From: Syngnathus acus
Taxonomy: Eukaryota; Chordata; Actinopteri; Syngnathiformes; Syngnathidae
NCBI RefSeq assembly: GCF_901709675.1
Contig: NC_051100.1
Span: 870,001-934,000, forward strand
DNA length: 64,000 nucleotides
Direction of reading: 5' to 3'
Below are positions 10,807 through 21,978 of the stretch, one piece after another. The notes under the pieces were generated by a model. That model did no database searches. It had not been told where the DNA came from and worked only from the letters and a program-made list of their open reading frames with translations. A program made the translations under genes and the position numbers. Every line of letters starts with the position of its first letter. Position 1 is the first letter of the stretch.

Positions 10807-11528
10807 TATTTCTTTTGTGACTGAATAAAGTATCTACAGTATCTGTCAATGTGGTTACAGGCGCAACTGGAGATTCAGAGGCTCATTAAGACAAACTGGA
10901 GTCACATTGATACTGTTGTGAACACGTCTCTTCAGAGAAAAAACAAAAGAAAGAATCGTGACAACACTATACGGAACACAAAATCAATACCACCCTGAAA
11001 AAGCATGTTTGATTTGACTTTTTTCTCATGTCTTGGATGAATATCACGTTGATGCCAGGCAACATCATCTTTGTCTGTTAATTTGAAAATGTCTTGTACA
11101 TATTCACAGCTGTTTGATTGAATGGCAAAGAAACCCACCAAATCGAAAATTGCTGGTTTAGTTGTCTAAAATACGGATGCGACGAGTTCGTTAAAGTTTT
11201 GGTTAATTTGATGGATGCAGACTCAAAGGGTAAAAAAATCTTGCAGCTTGTTGCCTTTGAGCACAAACACACAGTATCCATACATAACAGCCATTCAATT
11301 TCTTTTTTACATAAAGATATCTGATATCTTTTGTTCATGTGTATCTTCTGAAATGTTGGTATATTTATCTTGACGGAATAGATTGTTTAGTGAATGGGGA
11401 GATTTCGGTCCAGTAGAAGAGCACACATACAAATATGAGGACACTGACTGAGATGTTTAAAAGGTTTTTCAATTCTGGGAGACATGTTGTTTTTTTTTCC
11501 TTGTCGGTTTTTGGTGGCATGAAATGTC

Positions 11529-11871
11529 GCTGCTGCTGCGGCTGCGGCTGCGGCTGCAGGCTGCAGGCTGCTGCTGCTGCTGCTGCTGCAGGCTGCTGCT
11601 GCTGCAGGCTGCTGCAGGCTGCTGCTGCTGCAGGCTGCAGGCTGCAGGCTGCTGCTGCAGGCTGCTGCAGGCTGCTGCAGGCTGCTGCAGGCTGCTGCTG
11701 CAGGCTGATGCTGCAGGCTGCTGCTGCAGGCTGCTGCTGCTGCTGCTGCAGGCTGCTGCAGGCTGCTGCTGCAGGCTGCTGCTGCTGCTGCTGCAGGCTG
11801 CTGCTGCTGCAGGCTGCAGGCTGCTGCTGCTGCAGGCTGCAGGCTGCTGCTGCAGGCTGCTGCTGCTGCTT
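11529..11871. repeat. GCTGCTGCAGGCTGC-type VNTR directly after the adgra1 stop codon
   Basis: About 340 bases built almost wholly of GCT triplets interrupted by GCAGGCTGC units. On the transcribed (minus) strand it reads CAG/CAGCCTGCAG. Its edge is 14 bases from the adgra1 TAG (11886-11888), so it is almost certainly transcribed as the start of the 3' UTR. It produces open frames in every register (poly-Ser, poly-Ala, poly-Gln, Cys/Leu-rich), none taken as genes apart from the in-frame point noted in the findings. Confidence 0.93.
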
Positions 11872-11885
11872 GAATCCATCCCAGA

Positions 11886-13311
11886 CTACACAGTAGTTTC
11901 ATTCTTCCAGGGTCCAGTGCGTATATTCCCTGTACTGTCTGAGCTGTAAAGGAGTCCCTCGTGCAAGCCGCCCTTTAGAATCCCATTCTGATTGGGCGGA
12001 TTCTGCGTGTAAGATTGTCTGCGCGGGCCGTGCATTTCCAAATGGTGATGCGTGATCGGCTCCTCCTCCGCCACTTTGCTGCACCCGCACAGGAAGACGC
12101 CAGCGTCGGCCGTCTCCGCCGGGCACAGGGAAGGGAAAATGTCGGCCTTGGCGCAGCACATATGCCGATGGCAGGGATTATGACACGCCAGGGCCTCGTG
12201 CGCAGCTGCCGCTTGGCAAGTATGATGCCCCTCGTGGAGGCCCTCGTGGACCTGATGCGGACACGTGTGGATGTGACGCTCGTGGCTGCTGTGGGGGCTG
12301 TCAGTGTGTGAGCTGTGCACGCTGCCTCCGTCAATATTGGAGGGGATATGATAGGCGTATTCCCTCTCGCTCCCCGCGCCGCCGCCGCCGCCGCAAACGC
12401 TGGTGCCGGACCGGCGGCTGAGATGGCGGCTTTTAGTCCTGATGCTGCTGCTGCTCTTCAAACAGGGGTGCAACTGGATGCCCGGCCGGTAACCCTCTGG
12501 ATCGGCGTGAAGCAGCACGTGTGTGGCAGTAGGCTCCTCCTCCATCAGCTGCTGGCTATGCAGGGCGGCGCAACATGGAGTCACAGGCGTCAGACACGTT
12601 AGGTGATTTTGTGACGATGGGAGGGCAGCGTGTTTACAGTGATTGACGCCGCCGTGACTACAGCTCATCAGCGCTTTACACGGCGAATCGTGGTGGCAGT
12701 GAGCGTGTCCGTGCGAAGGGGTATCTCCGTTGACGTTGACTTTTGGCGGCACTTGGCCCGGCCCGTGGGCACCGGAGCAGCCGTTGGCTCGCCCCCCGGG
12801 ACAACAAGAACACCAGCAATGCCAGACATCGTCCCGTTTGGCACAGTGATGGATGAGGATGAAGAGGCCCAGCGTGACAGAGAAGGCACCGTACAGGCAA
12901 CTGAAGATCATGTCCAGGAAATGACCCTGTGACACAGCCAGTGCCCCAAAAGTCCACGTGGCCAGGAAGAGGAAAAGCGTAAAGGCCGCCGTGCGTAATT
13001 GGGCCTTGAAGGAGTGCTCGTTGGCCAGCAGGGCGGGATTAACCGGGACGCCCGGGCAACCGGCGGGGCAGTGGCTCCCGGAAGGTTGGGCCGTCAGGGC
13101 GCCGGGCTCGGCCGCCTGCTGGCACTGAGTCGGCACGTCGACGGAGGCCAACCTTTGGTGCTCTTCTGTCAAGCGCTTGAGCTCGTACTTCTTTTCGGGG
13201 CGGCGCCGCAGTTGAATGAAGGTACACAGGAAGTAGATGCACGTCACCAGGACGATGAGGGCAACTGGGCCGAAGAAAGCGCCCAGACTTGGCTCCCAGG
13301 CCATCCAGCAG
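11886..13311 (-). CDS. adgra1: adgra1 last coding exon: ECL2, TM5-TM7, cytosolic tail, PDZ ligand, stop
   Basis: A 1426-nt exon of 474 codons plus TAG. Residue numbers within the exon: ECL2 CWMAWEPS 1-8, TM5 about 10-33, basic loop with [16 protein letters not shown] about 41-56, TM6 about 105-127, TM7 about 131-156, then a tail of about 315 residues. The tail holds two clusters very rich in His and Cys (around 205-270 and 345-410), a conserved [12 protein letters not shown] block and the end [15 protein letters not shown] is a class I PDZ ligand. The acceptor is cgtgttgcag. GC content is visibly higher than in the introns, and a triplet array starts 14 bases past the stop. Confidence 0.95.
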
Positions 13312-16300
13312 CTGCAACACGCACGGAAATAATTAGATAACAATCCTAACGGCAAAAATGTCAAAGGTCAAATACGATTTTCTTTGTTGAAGCCCAAAAC
13401 AACCTTATTAAAAGACAGGAGACATTCCCATTCCATTGACATGCAGCATAACAATGATCAAGAGCACAGAATTTTACAAACAAAATCACGGATCAAAGAA
13501 ATGACAGCGATATGAAATTACAATTCTTTATTCATATCGTTTTTACATTTATAGATAAGCCTTTTAATTAATGGCCGCAGTTTCCATTCAACTTTTCTTA
13601 AATTGAAAGTGTGAACTTACTATGGTGCTTGTTCCCCACTCCCATAGTTGTCAAGATTGACAGCTGCTGTGACCCCACAGATGATGAGGGGCACTCCACC
13701 ACTGATTAAATAAAATCTGGAAGAGATCATCAAAAGTGCTTGCTTGGTTAAAAACAATATATTTGAATTAAAGCATTCAGAAAGAATTATACTGTACTTA
13801 CACCATGAATCTAAATGAACACTGAGAAAAAAACCTTTTCTGCACACACCCCACCCAGTCAAGTCACACATTTCTTTTCTCTACATATAACCATTCGTTC
13901 GTCAATGTTCTGTAGAGTCTATCCTGTTCTGGGCCAGCGTGAACTGGAGTCTATCAAAGCCTGACAAAAGGCACGCCCTGCATGACTGTCAACTCACAGG
14001 AACTCGGTTACTAAGTAAACCAACCCACAATGCCTGCACCCAAGTCAGTCGCCGATGCACGGGGCGAAAAAATGATGAATTTGTGGATATAGGCAAAACA
14101 GGAGTATGTTTCAATCACTTTCATTGCTCGTCTCTTCATTTCCCTTTAGAATGACACCCTCCTGTGAAATGAATGTTACACTTCCTCGGGGTGAAATCAA
14201 GGCCATGAATGCAAAGATTAGATCGGTCACCTTCAGGCAAAAGGTTCTATAGACAATATGATAGTGTTTAATCATCTGTCATCTGCTGCCTGATAAGGAC
14301 AGCTTTTAATTGTAAAATGTGACGCTTGCATCACAGTGACTAAGAAGCGAGGCTTACAAATTGTGTGCTGCAGCAACAACGCTAATCCGTCTCCACCGTG
14401 TCCTTGTGCTTTTTCCCTTTGCCCCCTGTCATCCACTTTCCTATGCTATTTCCTCTTCCATCCTGTTCAATCTCCACCTTTGTCACTGGCCTAACCTTTA
14501 CAGCACTCCATCTTCCTCTTTTTTGCTTCCCCCTGACACAATATGTCTCCCTTCACACCACATCAGATATTCCCCAAAATTCAATTATAATCAAGGTGCT
14601 TGGCTTGTTTGGGACACGGAGGTAGGGTGATTGTGACGAGGGAAACAGGGAAACAGGAGCTTGGAGATTGTAGTGGTTGGCAGCATTAGCAGCCTGTCAC
14701 TGCTTCTGAGTGGAACAGTTCCCTTAGGAGCTCCCATCCCCCTACCAGCAGAAAGCCATTTACGCTCCTGTCAGCAAGATAAGTGTAAATGAGAATAAGC
14801 GCAACCTGACCTCTTTAACCTCAAGCTCAGTACAGCACATGCCTAACATATGTTAATGATTGCTCACCCAAATCTGTGCATGCTTTGTAATAATAATAAT
14901 AACCATGTATGGATGAATGGACCATCCATATAAACAATAAAAATGATTACAATAATAATATTCACCAAATAGAAAAATAAGATGAGGTATTAAACATGAC
15001 GCAGAGCAGATTTCTGACAAAATTGGCTTCAATTGTTTGCTTGATGTACCATTAGATGGAGGGACAGGGAGATAGATCAGCAGAAATAGGTTTGATAATG
15101 GGCATGGGGGAGATGGTGATTGGAGAATGGGGGTGGGCGCAGGAGGAGAAATTGATTTGTCTCCAGCCGCTAAGTCGTATTGCATGAGAATGTCTGACAG
15201 GGACCATTACAGTCAATCACTACGGATCAACATGGATGCAGTGCGGCATGATCCAAGCGCTTGCCCCTGGACAAATGATCTCATTCACAAGCAGTGCATG
15301 ATGCTGGAGACTGCCAGTTGTGTTTATAAGCCCAACCATGAAGGTATTGGCGGATTTGCTTTGAAAGAAGGATGAATATATATATTTGAGATACATATAA
15401 GGTAAGTCACGAAGCTACACGTTATGGTTCAACCACTTTGTTTTTCGGTGAATATCTTTCTTGCAGATTTTGGAGCCTTTCCATGAATTTGGAGGCATCA
15501 CTATAACACAAACAAGTCGTTGATTGCAGTGAAGAACACGCAAGAATCATAAAATAGCATTGCAGAGGTATACAAGAAAGCACACGTGCGCAAACCAACA
15601 CAGAGCGGTCAAGACTGGAGAGCAATGCTCGGAAATGGATGTACCTCAACAGTGGTTGTTTAGGGGGCCTTGGGGGGTCCCCATCTTGGCTCTGGAGAGG
15701 CTTCTTAGACACCTGCTTGTAAATGTTCCTGGCTGTCACACCAAGCCACAGCATGGTCGCTAAAGACGAATAGTGCAGCACGAGTCCCACCTGAAAGAAG
15801 GAAAATGGCTGCTGCAATTACTCTATTGACTTGTGTCAACTTTTGCTCGCAAAACGTCTGTCGGGGATAAAAGTTTGGTGTCTCATAAATATGAGTGTCA
15901 TTCCAAGGGTGTGTCTGACTGCTTTACTTCCAGACCTTGTGCCGATGTAGCATAGAGACGAGCGAGCGAGCACAAAGGGTAAAGGGTTGAATAAGTGCAA
16001 GGTTGTTGATAGCATTTTGGTGCACTTTTACATTTGGATACGGAGCAGCTCCTTATCAGTTACGCTAGAGGACATCTGGGGTGCAGCCACAATAACAAAT
16101 TAGAATATAAATGATAGTCACGTTGGCAACTATCTTGTGAAAAGAATGCACTGTAATGCATACCTGCACTCTCTCTCTCCTTTGAATATTCATAAATCAC
16201 ATTTGAATGGGAGAACTGCTCTAACTTTGTCAAAAAGCGTTGACAGTTCATAACAATAGATTTCAAAGTGGGATGGAGGATGATGGGAAAATATTGAAAG

Positions 16301-19300
16301 GCAAAAAGCCCCCCCCCCCAACACACACACACAACCGCCCGCCCGCCATAGGCAATCAGTTTGGTCTGTAGCAACCTGAGATGCTCAATCAAATGTTGTC
16401 CTTCTGTCACATAGGCCCAGGAACCAAAACAAGTTTACAAGAGTCCTGGTCCTAATTGGATGTGTCCTTGAGCATGTTATGGAGAGCAGAAGATGGCTCG
16501 CTCGTGTGTCAATCAGTGTGTTGGAATATGCACACTTCATTAGTTCCAAGAAAAAGAAGTCGGCTTGTGGGTATTTTTAGGCCAGTCCAAATATTGATGG
16601 CAAAAAAAACTGAATTCACTTTTCTGCCTTTATGTGCATGTTAACCATCTGACAGTGTAGACATTTGCATCCATCCGTCCATCTGTCCATCCACCCAACC
16701 ATCCAACCTTTCGTGCATGACATAGCGAGATGAATAAAATAAATAGATAATAAACAAATGAATAAACAATGAGGAAACCAGAAAACAAGTGCAATTCATA
16801 GTACCATAAACATTGTCGCTTGAATGAATGACAGCAACTTTTCTACGCTTACTTCGTCTGGCAAAATCTGCGATTCATCCGAGAAGTTGAGGCCAATCCA
16901 CGCAGGAAAACCTTAAACAAATATTAAATATTGAAGGCAATGACTGCCTCACTGAGCAGCACATTGATCACAAAGTCAACAAAGGATGAGCTGGAAACAG
17001 CCAACTAGAATCTAATTAATGTGTTTTCCACCAAAGAGCACCAGACTGGCAAATGTAGGCTCCCTACTCACACTGTTAGACCTTTTTTAATTGCTTGTTT
17101 ACTGACCTTTTTCACAATTTTTCCCATTTCAGACCTCACTTCTTGCAGAGATGCAATTTTTTTTGATCTTTCAGGTAAAACACTATGCTCTCAATTGCAC
17201 CAAAAAAAACAAAAACAAAAAAAACCCCCATAACAATATGGAATTCAGATTCAACACTGATGTCAACACTAAAGAAAAAAAAGAAACATTTTGAATATAG
17301 GTACCCTGAAGGGTCTCTTTCCCAAATATGCTCAAAAGCAAGTAACCTCAGCTTTATTCCACAAGGCAACATTTCTCTCTCCTTGTGCTTTATGCACCTC
17401 CACGGCAAGTGTTGTTTGGCTCCACTCGTGCATACGATGGATGGTCGTATGTTGATGACATCCTGCTTGCAAAGTGAGTGTACATCCATATGATCCCATA
17501 AATCTGTATCTCCGCGTTTACTGGAGTTAAAATGGCAGATATACACATGGGAGATTTTGGGGCCTTATCACTAATCCGAGTTTGAAAGAAAGAAAAAAGA
17601 AAAAAAAAAGATCACCGTTGGGATAGTGTATAGTGAAGAACACACCCATCCATCCATCCATCCATCCATCCATCCATCCATCCATCCATCCATCCATCCA
17701 TCCATCCATCCATCCATCCATCCATCCATCCATCCATCCATCCATCCATCCATCCATCCATCCATCCATCCATCCATCCATCCATCCATCCATCCTCTGA
17801 ACTGCTTATCCTCGCTCGGGTTGGTTGGGGGTGTGCTGGAGCTTATCCCAGCTGTCTTTAGGCGAGAGGCGGGCTACACCCTGAACTGGTTGCCAGCCAA
17901 TTGCAGACACTAATGAACATTTGCATGTAACTATGCCAGATTATAGCCATTGGCTAGTTTCCATTTGTAGTCTCTTGCCAGCTCCATGTAACGTTTTTAG
18001 TATACATGTGTACTGATTACTAAGCATCACCGGGAGGATTTTTCAAGCATTTTGGCAGATATTCAGCAATCTTTGCAATTCTCCAAGAAAGGAAACCAGG
18101 GGGGAAACCAAGCTGCGTGTGTGGTTTGAATATAAAAAGAAAAAGATGCAGCCGGCTGTCTCCACCATTTATATGATTTCATATGTACTGTAAGTGTGGC
18201 TAGAAAGCAACGCAGCAAGACGTTGGGTTGCAGTCAGTGCACCGGGTCATCAAGAATTGCCAGTAGATTTTCAAAAACATTCCCTCCCTCTTTATTATGG
18301 CTCATTTCCATGTCTTTGTTCGGCTTCTCCCTTGACAATCACACCATGTTGTTGTGAGTCGATAAATAATAATACACCGTGCTATACTCTATGTGGCGCT
18401 TCAACAGCAAATTTTCAATGACAATGCTTAGATGTGTGGGGCTCAGTCACTCAAGCATTTTTGTCATTCTTTCCCAGTGGTCCACTTTACATATTCCACA
18501 ACATGGCTCAATGTCACCAAATTAGCAGGTGTGTCTGGGGCGAGCGAGGCTGCTTTTTGCGCTGGCTGGCAGGCAGGCAGCACGCCTCGATGAACGCAAT
18601 CAAACAGCCCCAAACACGCAAGACTGAACTTACACTGGCACAAAAAGCGATGCCTGTTTTTACGCCAAAATAGGGTTGAAAATGACACGCTATCATCCAA
18701 TCTGAAGAGGAGTATTATTCACGAGACACACACAAACATTAATTGCCACTTACTGCCTGACATATGATGGGATATTTGATTCGATTGATGCCGCCAGCAA
18801 ACACAGCGAAGGTCAGAGCCGTATGGAAGCAGAAGTTGAGAAGTATATGCCATCCCTTCCGACTGATGCGGATCGCGCTGCCAAAACAAACAGCAACACA
18901 GAGAAAATGAGCAATCGTATGCTTTGTTATGAACCACAATTTGACATCCATTTTGTCCAGTAAAGAAAGATTTTGAAAGGTTTGTCTCTTCAACTTCTTC
19001 AAATCTCCCTGGTAATTGACAAGCAAGTTTTTTTTTATTGAATTATAGTGTCTGTTTAATTAGTTACAAATGGTTAATGTTGGAGTATTGACAAAGTATA
19101 CAAAATAGAAACATTCTGTAGATACGGTGCATATACATAGGTGAACTACATCACGGTAATCTCAGGGCACACATATGGAGACGACAATTTCCCCTCAACC
19201 TCACACTGGCATTGAGTGAAAATTGAATCCACGCTAGCAGCACTAAAGAGCGTCCCACTTCACCACCCGTGACATGAAATGGCGAAAGTAACTCCTTCAG

Positions 19301-21884
19301 TGTATTACAGTTGGCTACCTCAAATTTGTTTAAAGCCATAGACCTGCGGCAAAGTGCCATTAATGTCACCACACAGAGTACATGCACATGGGGATTGTTT
19401 CCAGTTGGCGAGCGCAATTGAAGCGCCCTGTAATAAGTATGTACTTGTATTAGATTTGAGCCCAGGGTTGCACAGCCACGGGCAAGGCACTTAACCCACT
19501 TCAGCGTGTTCTGAAAATACAGTAGATGAAAGAGGTCAAACCATAACATACAGTCGGACACACACACGGTCCCGTATGAACAAACTATTTTTGTTGCAAT
19601 CGTTGTCTCAACATAAAATATTATATACTAACATGGAAATGGTCAATTTTCCAAAAAGTGATCCAGTTGAGCCAAGTCCACGTCGATAAATCATTGGCAG
19701 CAGTGCAGCATGAGGGCTGCCAGAATTCACAGGTCTGGAAAGGAGCTGCTGCTTCTGCTGCTACTGTCTCTGCCACGGCCCAGGTATTGAAGTGCATCCA
19801 GCAAAGAGGCCATAAATCAAGCTGGCTGCCGGCCTCCCTGGAAGGAGGTTTTCATAGGCTCTGCACTGGCTTTTCATTGGGTCAAGTACATTAACCTGCA
19901 ACCCTGCAGACTCCCTTCCTCCAGAGTCTGCCATGAATTAAGAGCTGTCTTTGTGTCTCATGTTTGAGCCCTGAAACTAAATTTTAGGATAAGAAACAGT
20001 TTTTGCACTCCAGAATTGCAGATCTTCCTTCTGGTAGCTTCCCACTAATTCTTATTCTAATAAGCCCACTTCTGAATCAAAGCGTGGGTCACTAGAGAGA
20101 CACAAACGTGCGTATAGCAGCAATCAAAAGTCACATTTTGATAATATATTCCATTTACAACTCTGCACGATCTCAATTATGGGTCCAAACTTTTCGTTTA
20201 AAACACAAGCTCCTGGCTGAGTCGGGGCTCCAACGACAGACACATCAAAAAGGGACCCAAAGCTCAGGCAACCCTTTGGATTGAACTGAGAGCAACGGAT
20301 ACAGAACAGAGGGAGTAGGGAAATGTTATTAATATTCCATCTGAGCCAAATCAGAACCAAAATGATGAAAAAAATCACACATTTTTGTGATTTCACATTC
20401 AGAGAAGAGGAAGACTGACATTTACAAATAAACAGCCAGATAATGCCACTCGTCTTGTTTCAAGTTAACAAAATATAATAATAACTGGTGGAAATCTGCA
20501 AACGGTGTCGAGCAGAAAATATTTGCGGATCTGTTGTAGTGAGGCATAAAACATGATGGGTGGTGGATTTTTGGTGAAAATTATTTAAGGGGCATTTATG
20601 CACACACACACACACACTTGGCATGCGTATATTATTTACATGTTTTTAAGCCCCTATCCCACTGAGCGGCGGTTGTCTTCTCATCTGAGTATGTCATTGG
20701 CTGCCTCGGAAAACACTCGCAATTGTTCAGCGCTCAGTGGGATGGGGGGGGGGGCTTTAGTCAAAGCAGCTGCCGTGTTTTCAGCCAGACTAAAGCCAGA
20801 CTAAAGTGGCCACACCACATTCGGCACGTTCAGAATAAAGGCGCACAAATGAAGAGATGAAGTTTGTTTGAGGGACTCACTAAAACATGGCATGGAGCCA
20901 TGTCTCCATTTTCAATTGGAAACAGAACGATCAAGACTCTCACAGCTTGAAGCCAGACCAAGGCTTTGTGCACTCAGGACTGATTGCTAGTCCCCTTCCT
21001 TCAGCATATATAGGTATCTGCAAAAGGTGTGACTTTTCTTACCTGTGATGCACTATATACGTGATGATGGAGGCAAAGAGGCAGAGCAGCATGACCGCCG
21101 TGCAGGCATACACGACCGGGTGCAAAAACTCCGCTGGGTATGGGGGGAAAGACAGCACCTTCTTCAGATCCTGCGGGGGAGATTAAAAGAAAAAACGGCA
21201 GTTTCATGACAAGTCATTCCAGCGGTTCAGTTAAATGAGAAATAATAATGAGCAAGTGTTGGTCTCCGTCTTTAGAAAATTGCTCCAAGAAAAGACGATG
21301 AAATGTAAATCTCAGATTTGGAATTCTCAACTCAAACTATAATGTGCTTAAAAAAGCAAATACGGTTGTAACAAAAAGTTGTATCCAAGAACATAAAACA
21401 AAGAAGCCACGAGGACAAACAACTGTCCATTCAACCTACCACCAAGGTGTTTACATATTGCATTTTTGGGAGCCAGATTGCAAAGGAAAATTCAAAGAAG
21501 TCTTGTTATAGGCAGTGCTCATTAAGTATTATCAGCACAGCGCCGTTGTGATCTTACTCAAAATGATAATAAATAACATTATGAGCTTCATATAATATCT
21601 GTTGAATGAAAATGATACTTTCCATCCCGATGGCGCGATAGGAAAGCAAATATTGGACACTGGACTATTGAATGGTGATATCTACAAAACAATTTGACAT
21701 ATAAGCCTGTGCTTGCTTAGATCAAGCAAGGACGTGACACTATTGGGTCCTAACACACGGGCTGGCTGGATAGGGGATATGACACCCAACACTGATGTTT
21801 GGATTTCATGATGCAAAATGAAGGACTCTATACATCATATCCATAGCACTGTCAGCTCAGTTGGCAGCCAGCCAGCCAGCCGGC

Positions 21885-21978
<94 letters not shown>

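Larger units (their letters stand above)
4197..11468. other. Intergenic interval between adgra1 3' end and kndc1 5' end
   Basis: No coding exon was recognised on either strand over about 7.3 kb. This interval must hold the kndc1 promoter and any remaining adgra1 3' UTR. Contents seen: an alternating CA/CG tract (4425-4535), a 19-base C run (about 6397-6415), (AGGC)n (about 6885-6912), a fish interspersed repeat (about 7430-7600), (TAGAG)n (about 8597-8631), a GA tract (about 9087-9161), poly-C (about 9390) and a MITE (10517-10806). Minus-strand polyadenylation hexamers (TTTATT or TTTAAT on plus) occur near 9746 and 10212, but none can be assigned. Confidence 0.7.
15791..18753. other. adgra1 intron between TM2 and TM3 exons
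   Basis: About 3 kb. It holds a short CA/C-run near 16310-16335, the long (ATCC)n array at 17646-17796 and the attached interspersed repeat to 17913. The remaining sequence shows no recognised gene. Confidence 0.7.

Noticed and set aside
11387-11949. Several 130-170 codon frames of poly-Ala/Ser/Gln/Cys/Leu on both strands
   Set aside because: All are register readings of the GCTGCA array; they have no non-repetitive domain and lie in the adgra1 3' UTR.
12015-13340. Open frames of 90-120 codons on both strands across the adgra1 last exon
   Set aside because: Shadows of the GC-rich receptor exon; the minus-strand frame with TM5-TM7 explains the region.
17527-17913. MDGW- and HPSI-repeat frames
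   Set aside because: Pure translation of the (ATCC)n microsatellite.
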